Of a stretch of 64,000 nucleotides of DNA, positions 35,700 to 48,827 are shown piece by piece. Made by a program: the position numbers and the translations under genes. Where the stretch lies: the NCBI GenBank assembly GCA_038025085.1, contig CM076151.1, positions 6,765,501 through 6,829,500 on the forward strand. The letters are read 5' to 3'. Numbering within the stretch: the stretch's first letter is position 1; the number at the start of each line of letters is the position of its first letter. The DNA is from Tetragonia tetragonoides. Lineage: Eukaryota; Streptophyta; Magnoliopsida; Caryophyllales; Aizoaceae. The notes under the pieces are model-generated. The model saw only the letters and a list, made by a program, of their open reading frames with translations, was not told the origin of the DNA and searched no databases.

Positions 35700-37020
35700 G
35701 AAGTAATTTATCCCATGGGATATACTTATTCATGGGAGATAGAGTTTCATGAGAAGTGGCCCATTTTGTTTGGTTGAACATAAGAATTCCAATTTCATGA
35801 GAATTTATGTGGGAAGTTCTACTTACCGGGGCGCTTGGTAAGCAACTTTCTCCGTTGTATAGAGTCTATGCTCTATAGACAGTAGCAGGAACTTTCTGTG
35901 TTTTTTTGCCAATCAAAGAAGAAGAAATTCACAAACACACTTGTAACTGGATTGTCCTTTTAGGACTCATTGTCCTCTTAGCTTGTATTATACGGTTGCT
36001 ATTATTTAAGAAAAAAATTTCAATGTTCTATGGAGGATATTGATTTTGGGATGCGTGGCAAAGCAAGGTTATGCTTGGCTACTATAATGGGTTATGGTTC
36101 ACATGTCAATTTGCGACGTACACAGGCATGCAAGCATTCCATTGCCCTTTTCAGCACCCTTCCAGTCCCCGGGAGCCACCCCAGTGTATGGTGGGAAATT
36201 GCTATGCACGATAGAATGGTGGATAGAACCAACAAACAATTGATTTGGCCGATCAAATGTCCCACTAAATTCATTCTACAGCTTCAACCCAATAAGTAAC
36301 ATCTATAACACTCTTTCTGTGACATCAACTTTACCGCAACCATGATAAAGTCCCTAGGCGAGGCAGACACTCGTAAGTGGTCATGTTTGGCCATTTTTCC
36401 AAAATAAATTGCCAAGTCAAAATCAGAAGTGTCATACTCTTATCTGTGCACTCTTGTTATACATGTGTGCTTTAAGATTAAAAGAAAGAGATCATATAGC
36501 ATACTCATGTCGAGTGTAGCATGTGTCTAATTCAGTTTTGCTGCTTGTTATTTCTCGTAGATTGAAAGTTAGTCTGATGCTGTATTGTTTGGAATTTCAT
36601 GGAAATTAATTTCCTATTCAATACTCAATATCTGATAGTTTTTTTGGTGTGAACTCAATATTTGATAGTTAATACTTAAGGTTTCACCCTTGTTTGACAT
36701 GCACTTTGATGTCTCTAGTTTACCTGTGTAGCATAGTTTATTGTGAAGCCAGGCAGTCCTGGACCTGGGGGTACTGTTGACATAGGTCTAATAAGTGAAA
36801 GTCTTAAGCTGAACTATGGGGTGCTTTATCCCTCAGAAGGGTGCATTTGCATATGCAACTCTTTGCTAATAAAGGTTGGAGACTACATAATGAGTTGAAC
36901 CTACCCTTTACTTTTTTTATATGAAACTGTTAAATAAAATTGGATTAATAAGGGAAGAAAACCAACTGGCTTTTGTGAGCAAAAACTTTGAACAGTCTTC
37001 TGATCTTCTTGTTCTATTGC
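35700..37020. other. Intron or spacer sequence, no gene seen
   Basis: AT-rich sequence with one short open frame (36030-36299) that has no recognisable domain or splice context. Nothing else is supported. Confidence 0.35.
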
Positions 37021-37022
37021 AG

Positions 37023-37200
37023 GTACTTGAACAAGATATGGATCAGTGGATCTGATGTTACTATTCTATATTCATTGCAGTGCTGAAGTTTTAGAACTGA
37101 TAAAAGTCGGAAATCTGTTATTCATGTTATTTCATCTCTTTGAGGAGGATCTTTTTTAAGTTGATTAAACACAACATGCGACATGAAGATATATTGATTG
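37023..37200 (+). other. Candidate alternative last exon and 3' UTR of the NFD6-like gene
   Basis: It begins after TTCTATTGCAG. With one base carried from exon 2 it encodes Gly-Thr and then TGA (37028-37030). The rest would be 3' UTR, and the end is not defined. Confidence 0.4.
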
Positions 37201-40200
37201 ATTTAGGGGCCTCCAAAGTGGATCTTTCTTTTTTATTATTAGAAATTAGTGTTTCTGACCTACAATGATGATAGTCTATCTGTGGCAATTCCATCATGAA
37301 CTTCTAATTCTTTTTCGAAGAGAGCTACCGTTAGTTCATGTTACATGTCCTAAGATAGGCAGTACCTGCTTGGTGCACAATGGAATTCAAAGGTTCATTG
37401 CTGGAATAAGTGTACTTAAAATCATCTTGGTCGTCGTTAGCTTCTCTACCAAGTTGATCCGCAAGCTAATTCTTGTGAAGATGCTCCACCTTGCATGATG
37501 AGCTCCCTACATATTTTTAGAGCATGTATTAGCTGATTTATGCAATTCATACTTGGAGTGATAAAAAAGATGGCTGTGATTGAGTCCATGTGAAGTGCCA
37601 CTTTCTTCCATACTCTATCATTGGCAGTTTGCAGTCCTGTTTAAATTCCTTAAAGCTCTGTATGAGGCGTGTCCTCCTTTCCAAGACTTCTTTTGAAGCT
37701 AAGCACCCATCTTCCTGTTTCATCTTGAAATATCCCTGCACATGCTGCCTGTAGAGCTCCAACAAACACTCTTCGCTTGTCTGATTTTTCTTTGGATACA
37801 GTGCTAATTTCTTTTCCGTTTCCTTTTTTTTTTTTTTATTATTATTTTTATTTTAGGATGATATCTTTTTCTTGAATAATTGACCTCTCTTCTAAAGTTT
37901 TGTCCCTACCACAAGATTTTCAGTTTCCCAGTGGGATCGCAAAGAAATCTCAGGAGGGAATTGACAAAATCATGTTGTCAATTTAGAATCAGAAAAGTAA
38001 GATGTTAACTACTTTTTGTTAAGACACAGATTAAGCAAACATACCCAACACAGTGCCTAATTAGAGGCTTAAGGTCAACATACGTACTTAGTAGCTGTTA
38101 GGTTAACTGGTTAAGGGTTGCGGGGACATGACCATGGACTTTCAGGTGACTCGGAACTGCAGTGAGAGTGACTGTTTAGTTATACAGTTATGTTGCTTTT
38201 CTTCATGGAGGGTCCCAAGTTTGGCTTGGTGTCATTTGGGTTTTGTGCAGGATATTTAGAGGCTTAAGGTCTTAAGGTTGCTCTCAAGGGACAACTTTAA
38301 GTGACCTAGTTCCTAATGAGGGGCCTTTACTAGAATTCTTGGAAGGAATGATTTGATGTAAGATAATCTCAGTGGCCAATTAGCTGTTAGCCAAAATACA
38401 TGGTTTACAGTAGGGCCATTGGTTGATCTTATCCTTAGTTTGTGCCAGTGCATAAAAATCCTCTGATTTATTGTGCAAATTTCTTGTTTCAAGGATTGTT
38501 CATGCTCTGACATTTGAACTGCCTCACCTATGATCTGGTGGAATGAACATCCATGATAAGTATTATGCTTGGGTTGCTATACTTAAGACTCTGTCCAAAC
38601 TCCTTCAAGACGATTTTATCGCTTCAATCCTGGTGTATTAAGCGGGAAAGAATGTTCTGAACTTTTGTCCTGTCCCTTTGCATATGCGATATGTGAGGTT
38701 CTAACCTCAGCATAGTTGGTTGAAAAGAAATGTGATCAAATATTTTGGATCTGATTTGAACTTGGGCTGAACTAAGCTGGATGAAGGTATACCGATTACT
38801 AAAAACTTAGTTGAAGGTGGATGAAGGTAGTTGCTCCTTTCTTGCAGAAAATTTACATCCTTAGTGAAGGTGGATGAAGGTATTTAGTATTGACAGTATG
38901 TAATATGGTAGCAATTGTCAAGCTTCGCTAGCTAGTAGAGGATGGGATAAGGATATAAGGTTGTGTACATCTTTAATTTACCTAGATACTGTCATACTGA
39001 GAAACAGTGGGATCGACACTTGATGTTGTCCTTTTCTGAGCAATAGTTTCTGAACTCTGAAGTCTGAACTGCAGTGACTATATAGTTATGGAGTTGCTTT
39101 TCTTCGTGGAGGGTCCCTTGTTTGGCTTGGAGTCATTTGTGTTTTCTGCAGTCATTTGTGTCAATGTTGCTTTCAGAGGACAACTTAAAGTGTCCTACTT
39201 GCTAATGTGGAGCCTTTGCTAGATTTGTTGGATGGAATTATTTGATTTAGATAATCTCAGTGACCCATCAGCTGTTTAGCAAAAGGTACTTTTAGTTTAC
39301 AGTAATAGATCAATAATGGGTAATTCTCAATACTTTGTTTATGCCAACTGCATATAATTAAAATCCTGTCTGATTTTTTGCTTACTTTTCTCGACCGCGA
39401 AAGTGGATTGTTCTTGTTCTCAAACTGAACTACCTTGCATATGATCTGGTGGAATGGACATCCATACTGGTGAGTTTTGCTGTTGTATTTTGTCAACACA
39501 AAGATTCTTCAATCTTGTGTCTGATTGTGTTGGGCAAAAGAAGAGGGTAAACTTGTTCCGTTCTCCGCGAATGTGAGGAAACTTCTAACCTTTGCAAAGC
39601 CAGTTTTTACCTGCACCAAAAACATATTTAGCATTAAACATAACTGGATCTTTCTTAAGGAGAACGACACAATTTCGCTAGTAATGGAAAGTCGAATCCC
39701 ATGTTTTATGTTATTTAACCTCCTAGCAAAAGTTGAGCGGGTTAAGGTTTTGCTGTGTATGTGTAGTATAGGGTGCAACTTTTCCTCATTGGTTGTCGTG
39801 GCTGCGTACATCTTTACCTCTCTTAGATTGAGCTAGCTGTGGGATCCATGCACACTTGTAGGTGTCCTTATTTTTCAACTCTTTTTATTGTTCCCCCTTG
39901 GATGTCTTGTGTCTTTGTTTAGGTAATAACTGTTCTCTTTTCTTTGATCCAACTAAAGCACTACCTGAATAATTCCCCAACAGTTGTAAAGCTAGAAGCC
40001 ACTAGTCCCCTGCTTTTAGCTAGAAACTGAGGCTTAATAAAGCACATGGTACTTGGACATCATTGAAGTCTTGTAACTTGCAAGAACTGTTCCTATCAAA
40101 AAAAAACTTTCAACTGTTTGAACGAATAACGGCCGCAAAGTTGGAAGCATCGAGACACAACAAGCGATAATTAAATGGGGATGATCCCAACTCCTAAAAC

Positions 40201-41460
40201 ACCAGGACATGGAACTGTTGCAACTTGCAAGAATCGGATCCCCCCTTGAAGGAATAACAGGCGGAACGTAACTGACATCTTTATTTTTGTATGGATTGTG
40301 ATGCAATGTATGCTTCTTCTAAGGGAAGTACGATGTGGTCCTTGCCACAAGTTGGTTAATGTCGACATTAGTATTGGGTACGAGTTAACTTTGTGGCTAC
40401 AACTGAATGCTCAATGTGCTTCAATCCCAGTTAGATGGACCACACAGTGCACGGACTAGAAGCAGAAACACTTCCTGATGTGGAAACTACATCTGATAAA
40501 TTATCTTTCTTAACTTTGCATCATTTCCATGTGCGAAGGAACTGAAAAGATGCCATTTATGAGATAACAATGATAGAAAGAACTCTTCCTCTTTCGGGTT
40601 CCATGAGTCTTGTAGATAATTGATGTACTTCACTTTGTCACTTATTGTTTAGTACTTACTATTTGACAACTTTTGGCCTCCTTTTATACTACTAGCAGAA
40701 TGATCTTGGATACGTATTACGTAGGGCTATTTTATTGCCCTTTCTGCTTCGGGGGAGCTAAGATTAAAGGACAAGTTTATCGACCTCAAGCGTGTTATGA
40801 GTATTTTCCACCGTATTAGCGCGGAAATTTTCAGGTGTTATGGTGACATTACTTACGTGGTAATATGAATGTTATTTCAAATTAAACGAATAACTTTTTT
40901 TTCCCCCTCTATTTATTAATCTATACTCATATGGAGATTATATTCAATCTTATTTGTTATATACTTATGTAAAAGAGAAGAATTTGGTTATATACCCTTA
41001 TCCTGAATTTTTCCACCTTGTAAATTTCTTGCATAGACAAAAGTACAAAATACTTATTTATATCTTCTGTGTCAACTTCCATGCTTTTTCCTTTCATAAC
41101 TGTTTATCCCTTGACATTTCGAGAGCCTTTTGCATTTCATTTATGAGGAAACGTCCATCCATGGTGGAAACTGATTGAACTACGGAGTGAAACTGATTGA
41201 ATAATCTGTTTGTAGGCCAATGGAACACCTGTCTTTCGCGTTTCGTCCACATTCAATATTTGCTTTAATGAAAAGATGCTAAGTAAATTCCATATCATCT
41301 TACCACTTGCACAATAGATATCGAAATCACTTCTCTAATTTAGTGATTAAGATCATAACTCGAAGAAAGTTTGTTTCGAGTTTAATCTGATTATGTGCCC
41401 ACGCAATATGCAGTACAACGGGTATAATGTAGGGGTGGACCTAGTGCGGGGTTATATCAT
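37200..41460. repeat. Gene-free stretch with a diverged ~430-bp direct duplication
   Basis: Sequence at about 38130-38560 recurs at about 39060-39475. Shared landmarks are TGGAGGGTCCC, GTTTGGCTTGG, AGATAATCTCAGTG and TATGATCTGGTGGAATG. The copies differ by many substitutions and small indels, so the event is old. No gene is seen in the remainder. Confidence 0.55.
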
Positions 41461-41469
41461 ATGGTGGTA

Positions 41470-44225
41470 GTTGCGGATGCTTCATATATATAACCCACAC
41501 CAGAGTCTTCTTGGAGTATGGAACAATAACCCGCACAAGAGTCCTTTTGGATCACGGTAGATATGTCGTAGAATTTTGGGCAAAAAAACACAACAGGGTC
41601 CTAAAAGCCCAAAAATAGAGGCTATATAATCCACAATTTTGGCTTCCGAAAGACCTTGGAACGAATGTGTATATTTTCGCACCATATTACACAGGACACT
41701 TCTAAGTGACATGGGAGATCATGGGATCAGTTATCGAGTCCATGTTAGGCTTGAACAATTGTTTACCCGGTCACCAACTCTAAGAGTCAGAATGCCGAAA
41801 ACATGGGTGAAATCGATGTTCGTGGAGCTAAATTTCCTTTTGGGACACAGCGGGTCCTCTTGAGTCCCGATAAACCCCTAGAGAAGTTTGGGAAAAATTA
41901 CAATCACGCCCTGTGAAGCCGAAAAATAAAGGCAACCCACGATTTTTGGGCTTTTGAAAGACCCCGGAATGAAGGTGCATATTTTTGCAACATATCCCAC
42001 GGGACACCCCTAGGGAACATGAGAGATCCTTGGGGTCAGTTATCGGTCTCTGGGAGGTTTGGATGGTCATTTTACCGGACGCCTAATCTAAGGGTCAGGT
42101 CATCGAAAGCATGGGTGAAATCGGAGTTTAGGGACCCGAATGACCTTCACGGGGAATTGGGCCCCCTCTCTAGTCATGATAGACCCCTCGGTGAAATTTG
42201 GTTAAAAATAATAATCGGGCTCCGTGAAGCCAAAAAATGAAGGTTGTAATCCACGGTTTTTGGCTTTCGGAAGGCCCCAAAACGAAGGTGCATATATCGG
42301 CACCATATCGCACGGTAGAACCCTTGGGAACATGGGAGGCCCACATGATCGGTTTTCAGGTCCCTAATAGGCTTGGACGATGATTTTATCGGACTCAACC
42401 TCTAATGGCAGAAAAATAAAAAACATGGGTGAAATCGGAGCTCAGGTTTCCGGAAAACCTTTCTGGGGCACCAGAGGTATTCTTGAGTCCCGATAAATCC
42501 AGTGGATAAGTTTGGGGAAAATTTACAAAATTACAACCGACCCCTGGAAAGCCGAAAAATGAAGGCTATAATCCATGATTTTTTAGGCTTCCGGAAAACC
42601 CCGAAACAAAGGGGTATATTTTCGCACCATATCACACGGGACATCTCTAGTAGACATGGAAGATTCTCGAGGTCACTTATTGGGTCCATATTAGGCTTGA
42701 AAAGTCGTTTTATCAGACATCGATTGTAAGAGTCGGAGCCCTTTAAGCATGGTGGAATCGGAGTTCGGGGCTTTAGATGACGTTCCTAAGGCACCGGACG
42801 TCCTCTTGGGTCATGATAGACCCCCCCGGTGAAGTTTGGCAAAAAAATAACCATTGAGCCCCGTGAAGCCAAAAAAAGAAGGCTACAATCCACGATTTTT
42901 GGGTTTTCAAAAGACTTCTAAGGAACATGAGAAGCCCACGAGGTCGGTTATTAGGTCCCTATTAGGCTTGGACAATCATTTTACCAAACTCAAACTCTAA
43001 GGGCCAGAACTAACACTAAAAACATGGGTGAAATCGGAGTTCGAGAACCCAGAAAATCTTTCCGGGACACCGGGCATCCTCTTGAGTCCCTATAAATTCA
43101 CCAGAGAAGTTTGGGAAAAAATTACAACCGACCCATGGGGAACCCAAACATGAAAGCTATGATTCACGATTTTTGCCGAAAGACCCTGGAATGAAAGTGT
43201 AGATTTTCTTACCATATCACACGGGATATCATTAGGAGACATGGGAAATCCATGGGGGCAGTTATCTGGTCCATATTACGCTTGAAAAGTCGTTTTATCG
43301 GAAATCGGTTGTAAGGGTCGGAACACCTTAAGCGTGGTGGAATCAGAGTTCGGGGCTCAGATGACTTTCCCGAGGCACCGTGCGTCCTCTTGGGTCATGA
43401 TAGACCTCCCAAAGAAGTTTGGCCAAAATCACAATCGTGCCCTAGGAAACCAAAAACTGAAGGCTATAATGCACGGTGTTTGGGTTTCCGGAAGAGCCCG
43501 GAACGAAGGTGCATATTTTCGCAACATTTCGCACGGGATATTCGTAAGGGACATGGGGGGCTCACGGGGCCGGTTATTGGCTCCCTATTAGGTTTAGACG
43601 GTCAGTTTGGGGACCCGAATGACCTTTCCGGAGCATCAGGGGTCCTCTTAAGTCCCGACAAACCCTCCGGATATTTTTTGCAAAAAATTACAATCAGTCC
43701 CGAAAAGCTGAAAAATGAAGGCTATAATCCACGGTTTTTGACTTCCGAAAGTTACTGGAAAGAAGGTGCATATTTTCACACCATATCACATGGGACGACT
43801 TTAAAGGACATGGAAAGCCCTGAGAGTCGGTTATTGGGTCCCTGTTAGGCTTAGACAACTGTTTACCTGACACTGACTCTAAGGGTCGGGACACTGAAAG
43901 CATGGGTGAATATGAAGTTTGGAGATCCGAATGACCTTCGGGAAACCGGGGTCGACTCCTCCGGAGATGTTTAGCTAAAATTAAAATTGGGCTCTGAGAA
44001 GCCGAAAAATAAAGACTATAAATATAATCCACGGTTTTGGGCTTTCGGAAGGTTTAGAAACAAAATTGGATATTTTCGCACAATATCGCATGGCACCCCC
44101 TAGCAAAGAGAAATAGGAGGCCCCAAGGTTGGTTTTCGGGTCCGAGTTAGATTTGGGCGACCATTTTTACTGAACACGGACCCTAAGAGTCGGTAGACCG
44201 AAAGCGTGGGTGAACACAGACCCAG
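41470..44225 (+). repeat. Satellite array 1, about nine ~310-bp monomers
   Basis: Each monomer contains a version of GAAGGTGCATATTTTCGCAC, followed by ACCATATCGCACGGG, GACATGGGAG, GGTCCCTATTAGGCTTGGAC, CATGGGTGAAATCGGAGTTC and GTTTGGCCAAAAATTACAA. Copies of the first motif fall near 41660, 41970, 42286, 42610, 43190, 43507, 43763 and 44060, mostly 250-325 bp apart, with one damaged monomer near 42900. Monomers are strongly diverged. Short open frames across it are artefacts. It is the same family as array 2, in reverse orientation. Confidence 0.85.
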
Positions 44226-44229
44226 ATAT

Positions 44230-46130
44230 ACATTATCAAAGAACATCAACACTATTGCTACTTGCTAGGTTAAATGATGGGATCTGATGAAATTATATGC
44301 CTCTGTTTGGAATCTTCACTGTGAGAAAACGGTAACTAGAATTGTAGACAGTAGAAAGAGCAAATTCAAGTCATACCTTGCTGTTTGCTGATATGTAAAT
44401 GTAAAGCAACTTACTGCTTATTTGCTCTCGTTTGTAACTTACAGGAACAGTTGGACTCGAATCCTCATTGTAAATACCTCGAGTGAAAGTTTTCTTGTGA
44501 TTTGAGCAGCCTACTTTCCTCCAATTACATCATACAGTATATCAGAGGAAAACTTTAACAGAACAGCTGCTAGATTCTCAGCATAACTTTCCAAATTTAC
44601 AGTCGTCTACTAGCCATAAAACACCAGATACTCAGCACCCAATGACAGCAAATATATTCAGTAATAACTGGACAATAGTAATTTTAGGAAGTATCCTTGG
44701 CTTTTCTGACATATGTTTTAAAAATTTGTCAACTCTTACGGGCATCAAGGCATCAACATCTGTAGCTCTCCTAAAATAGTTTGGCAAACCTCAATTGTAC
44801 ACTGTAGGCATCCGTAGCTAAGCCCCAAATAACTTGGTTTCCAAAATTCAAACTACAGTAGGGTTTATAATGTAGTACACTAGTAACAGTGTAACACTAC
44901 TATTCAAGTGTTAATTAACCAAAAATATCCAGGCTTCCAGCCTGCAATTTCCTCACATGGGTGTGTGTGTATGTGTGTGAGACAGAGAAACAAAGAATTT
45001 TTGACAGAATATGCTTTTCTCCTATTGTACACATGCAATGCTCAGTTGCTCACTATGTCCAAATGAAATCCCTCAAGCAATCAACACCCACATAGATGAT
45101 ATTATATAATAATAGTCTGGTCCTTAGAAAAGAACACTATCTAGTGATGCTAGGCTACCAATAAGGTCCTCATCTCCTCTCCCAACTTTTCTCATCATAA
45201 AGAATCATTTGGGACCCATTTTTAGTCACAACATTAGAATAAACTTTACTACTGTATTAAGGATAGAACTCAATTACCCAACTCTAACCATTTCATAATT
45301 CCTTGATTTAAGCCTATCACCTGCAAAAATATAAAAAATAAAAGGCCAACTTGTTTGGGTGGTTTCCATCTCATTGGACATGACATGAACACCTACTCAC
45401 TAAAATATAATTCAAATGTGTTAGCATGTAATGACACAAGTTAAAAGGATATTCTAGCTATGGAGCCAAAAGAATAATCCATATACTATCTCTACCATCA
45501 ACAAGGTTGGGGTAGAAGCTAAGTAAGCTTCCACTATTCCCAGGTAGAGTCAGGCAATCCTTAACACAACACAGTAACACAGCACAAAGTTACCAAAAGA
45601 AAATCATCTGAAAAAAAAGTTACCTGAAGAAACACGAACACAACGTGACATGAATACGTTTGACCTTGCACGTTGACCTGATGTAATTATCTTATCTTTC
45701 ATAAAAAATTTAGGTGTTTTAAGATCGACCTGTAATTGACACAACACAAACCCTGAAAATGACACATTTAGCGAAATTGCTAGGCCTACTCCTAGTCACC
45801 TTAATTCAGAAATGATAATCCACAGGTAACAGTCTCACTCTGCACAAGCCAAATCAACTGCTTTTAGGCAGGCAGTGAATAGATACCTCATCTCTGAATT
45901 CTATAAGACAATACCAAAAGAAGCATCAGAAAGTACCTCAAGAAGACTATCATACAAGGTAAGTCTGAGCACCACGGAAGAGACTGTTGAACCTGTGGAT
46001 AAGAAATAATAACAGGCACTTCATAAGGCAGATGGTAAGAGCATGATGTTGACAATTGAAGAGGTAGTCTATTTAATTGTCAACTAGTGTTCCTTTGGCT
46101 ACTCCAAAGAGTAGAGTACCATAAAAAGTT
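44230..46130. other. Spacer between satellite array 1 and the C2H2 gene
   Basis: AT-rich DNA with no supported gene. A short GT repeat (near 44960) is present. Its right part probably contains the promoter or leader of the zinc finger gene. Confidence 0.35.
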
Positions 46131-46306
46131 GGCATGATTTGATTAGAGAAAGTATAAAGCAGAGAGATGAAAGTGGGAATCCTAAGCTGGACAATGGCAA
46201 CAGTATGACTGATAAGAATTGTCTGCTGACTACCAAAGCATCACTAGCTGGGACCACTGATGAATTATCAGATGAAATTTTAAACTCTCGAACAGAACTC
46301 GGAGAA

Positions 46307-46381
46307 TTTCACACACAAACACACACTTACTCTCTATCTCTCTCTCTTCCTCTCCCTCTCCCTCTACCTCTCTCTCTCTAG
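46307..46381. repeat. Pyrimidine-rich CT/CA microsatellite upstream of the C2H2 gene
   Basis: CACACAAACACACACTTACT runs into a long CT-rich tract about 110-190 bp before the start codon. Such tracts are common in plant 5' leaders. Confidence 0.7.
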
Positions 46382-46414
46382 TCTCTACCTGCTAGCTAGA
46401 AGTTTATATCTTAT

Positions 46415-46422
46415 TATAAAAA
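46415..46422 (+). promoter_or_regulatory. Candidate TATA box of the C2H2 gene
   Basis: TATAAAAA lies 80 bp before the start codon. It would give a short leader. If the CT tract is instead part of the leader, this box is not used. Confidence 0.3.
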
Positions 46423-46494
46423 GTCAAGACACAACCTGGATCTCCTCTTCCTAGTATCCTTTTCAGTTTGAATCCTTCAGGATAACAGGAGAAG

Positions 46495-47049
46495 ATGATT
46501 CTTCAGAGTGAAGGATATTATGGAATATCATCCAACAAAGATCAAGCCATTCAAGCACCAAATGAAGGTACGGCAGACAACGATCGAGGGTGGTTAACTG
46601 TAGGCGCGAACCCAATCTCTATAGCCGAAGATACAAGCTCCCCTTCAACACCAGTTCCTGCCAAGATTTTTTCATGTAACTTTTGTATGAGGAAGTTCTT
46701 CAGTTCCCAGGCTCTAGGGGGGCACCAGAATGCGCACAAGAGAGAGAGAGGCGCAGCAAGAAGATTCCAATCACAAAGGATGATGTCAATGATGAGTCTG
46801 CCAATTAGTTTACCAATGCCAAGATCACTGGGTGTGCATCCCCACTCACTGCTACACAAACCACACAGAGATGGATATGTGTTTGCCGCACGATTTAAAG
46901 ATTCCAGTACTGGATTTAGTGCTCCTTGGAACCACTTCACAATGGAAGGCACAACAGATGCTATGTGGCCGGGGAGTTATCGTTTGGAATCACAACCCGC
47001 TGGACAGCGACCCGAGGAATCGAAGATTGATCTAAATCTCCGTCTCTGA
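46495..47049 (+). CDS. Single C2H2 zinc finger protein with EAR repression motif
   Basis: One uninterrupted exon encodes 184 residues. A single plant-type Q-finger lies at about residues 60-82: [20 protein letters not shown], then NAHKRER, with two Cys, two His and the invariant QALGGH. The protein ends in IDLNLRL, an LxLxL-type EAR motif that recruits TOPLESS-family co-repressors. This puts it with the Arabidopsis one-finger ZFP group (ZFP1/3/4/7, GIS and KNUCKLES relatives), nuclear repressors that act in trichome, floral and hormone-linked development. The segment after the finger ([12 protein letters not shown], then [10 protein letters not shown]) resembles one subclade, but I cannot assign an ortholog. 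The start was chosen as the first ATG of the frame. An upstream open frame at 46139-46381 might be a further exon or leader. The gene looks intact. Confidence 0.85.
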   Translation: MILQSEGYYGISSNKDQAIQAPNEGTADNDRGWLTVGANPISIAEDTSSPSTPVPAKIFSCNFCMRKFFSSQALGGHQNAHKRERGAARRFQSQRMMSMMSLPISLPMPRSLGVHPHSLLHKPHRDGYVFAARFKDSSTGFSAPWNHFTMEGTTDAMWPGSYRLESQPAGQRPEESKIDLNLRL

Positions 47050-48820
47050 GTTTCCATCCCGCCCCCACCTTTCTTGCCTCATGTCCTAACATCCAGATAT
47101 GCTATCAAGCAGCTGCAAGAAAAACTTTCAAGAAACCTGAACTGTGCAAATTCAAAGATCCAAGGACAATAGCTTCCCACAGCAAGACTCACTAAGATGT
47201 GTCATCTGAATGCTGTATTTCCTCGTAAATCTTAACTGAGAAGCTTCTATGTATTAATAACCAGATGCCCAATAATGCTAAATCTTTCTTGTACTGTAGT
47301 CCACATATAAGTTTTGTATAACCAACTCAACAAATTATGTATATGAAGTTTATGTACATAAAGACTTCAGTTCCCTTCATATTTTCCTTTCACCCATAGG
47401 CCATAACCCAACCAGCATCATTGGTAGTGGAACTGGAAATGATATCAGACAACTTTCAAGAAGTAGTTACAGTCTGTTTTGTACAATAATGGCTATCTCA
47501 GTCCGAGAACACTTTCTATGCTAAAACAGATTGAAACAGTGTCAGTAGAAACTCCATAATCAAAAGTGATTCTTAATTCAAGCACTTTCAAACAAGTGTA
47601 TCCACCCAACATAATAGATAAGAGGTGGGAACAGGCAAGTCAAGCAGAATCCTAACACATTCAAATTATCAACTTGATGCTTTGCCTTGGAGCCTCCATA
47701 GACTCCAGTGCAGTGCAATCCATGCAGGGTGAAGTTGGATGATTCACTTAGTAAGGAACAAATGAAGTATCATAGAAAAAGGAACTAAACAAAAGACGAA
47801 TCTCTTTTTGCAAAATTCCAAGCTCACAAAAAGAAACAGGCTACTGGCTGAACCTATCCCTATATTTTCACGTGTCAGAGAAAACGGTACAAATTTTTGT
47901 AAAGAGATACATGGTGTTCTTGCATGATAACTAGTTAACAAGTACTTGCATGATCGTTGCTTAGCAAAACTTTTGCCATATTTTCGGAAACATAAAAGAA
48001 AATGAAAGTAGAGACGTGTGAAAAAGAAAAATGAAAGAATGGAATTATGATGGAAAGAAGACAAAATTATCAATGCCATCAGTAAATAAAGCAAACCAAA
48101 ATGTTAGACGAATAAGCAGAAACTCCCATGTCCATACCCAAAAAAGCTCACTACAGAAAGGAATTATCTTATGCAGGAAAGTACTTAGCAAGCAGTCAGG
48201 TCACTGAAGCTCAAAAGCTTTCATATAGAAAAGATGAAAAACCATGCAGCACATATGGCAATTGATTATGGCCATGAGAGATACTCAGCCATAATGACTG
48301 AATCCTTTGACTCTCTGTGCTTCCAATATGTCGGTTTGCTTCCACTTGTATGAAAGAGGATTCATATCTGACTCCATATAGTCAAACTTTTGGCTTTGAT
48401 GATAATTATAATGATGTTGACACTTCGGCTTTCTTTGGGTTTGGGATTGCAGGTTAGTAGACACATTGTGGCTATATTTGTTGTATTTGCCATGTAAAAA
48501 AGCATTTTGGGTGAACAATTTACCAAGTGTTGTGGTTGTCTTGCGCACTGCGATGTTTTCATTGACAATACTTTCATAATAGTTCCCAAAAACCTAAGAA
48601 AAATTCTTTACTTTTACATCATAGTTCCTTAAAAATGCCGGAAACCTAAATAGAAAATCCAATCCCTTTTAAAGCACATGAAGAGCACTTTCAAACATAG
48701 GCATTAGTGAAACCTTTCTCAATTCACTACAAGACTAGTCCTGCCTAGTGGGTGTGGATATTCGTATAACTGCAGAACATGCTAGTGCAGTAGTGCTACT
48801 CTCTCTCTCTTCTCTATGTT
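47050..48820. other. Intergenic DNA between the C2H2 and TIP41-like genes
   Basis: The left part is probably 3' UTR of the zinc finger gene. The rest is AT-rich with no domain-bearing frame, and I see nothing further to annotate. Confidence 0.4.
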
Positions 48821-48827
48821 TTCACTG

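Larger units (their letters stand above)
31692..37022 (+). other. Candidate long intron of the NFD6-like gene, filled with mobile DNA
   Basis: Exon 2 contains a possible donor after base 31691 (CCATG, then GTACCT). At 37021-37022 an acceptor (TTCTATTGCAG) precedes GTACTTGA. Joining the two keeps frame, adds Gly-Thr and stops at 37028-37030. The 5.3 kb between holds a minisatellite, two palindromic elements, and LINE sequence. A shorter original intron enlarged by insertions is my inference. Confidence 0.5.

Noticed and set aside
36030..36299. 89-codon plus-strand frame
   Set aside because: No recognised domain, no splice context and no promoter. It lies in a presumed intron.
41482..44032. 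Open frames in the first satellite array
   Set aside because: Same satellite family as the 51-55.6 kb array. Peptides recur once per monomer with no domain.
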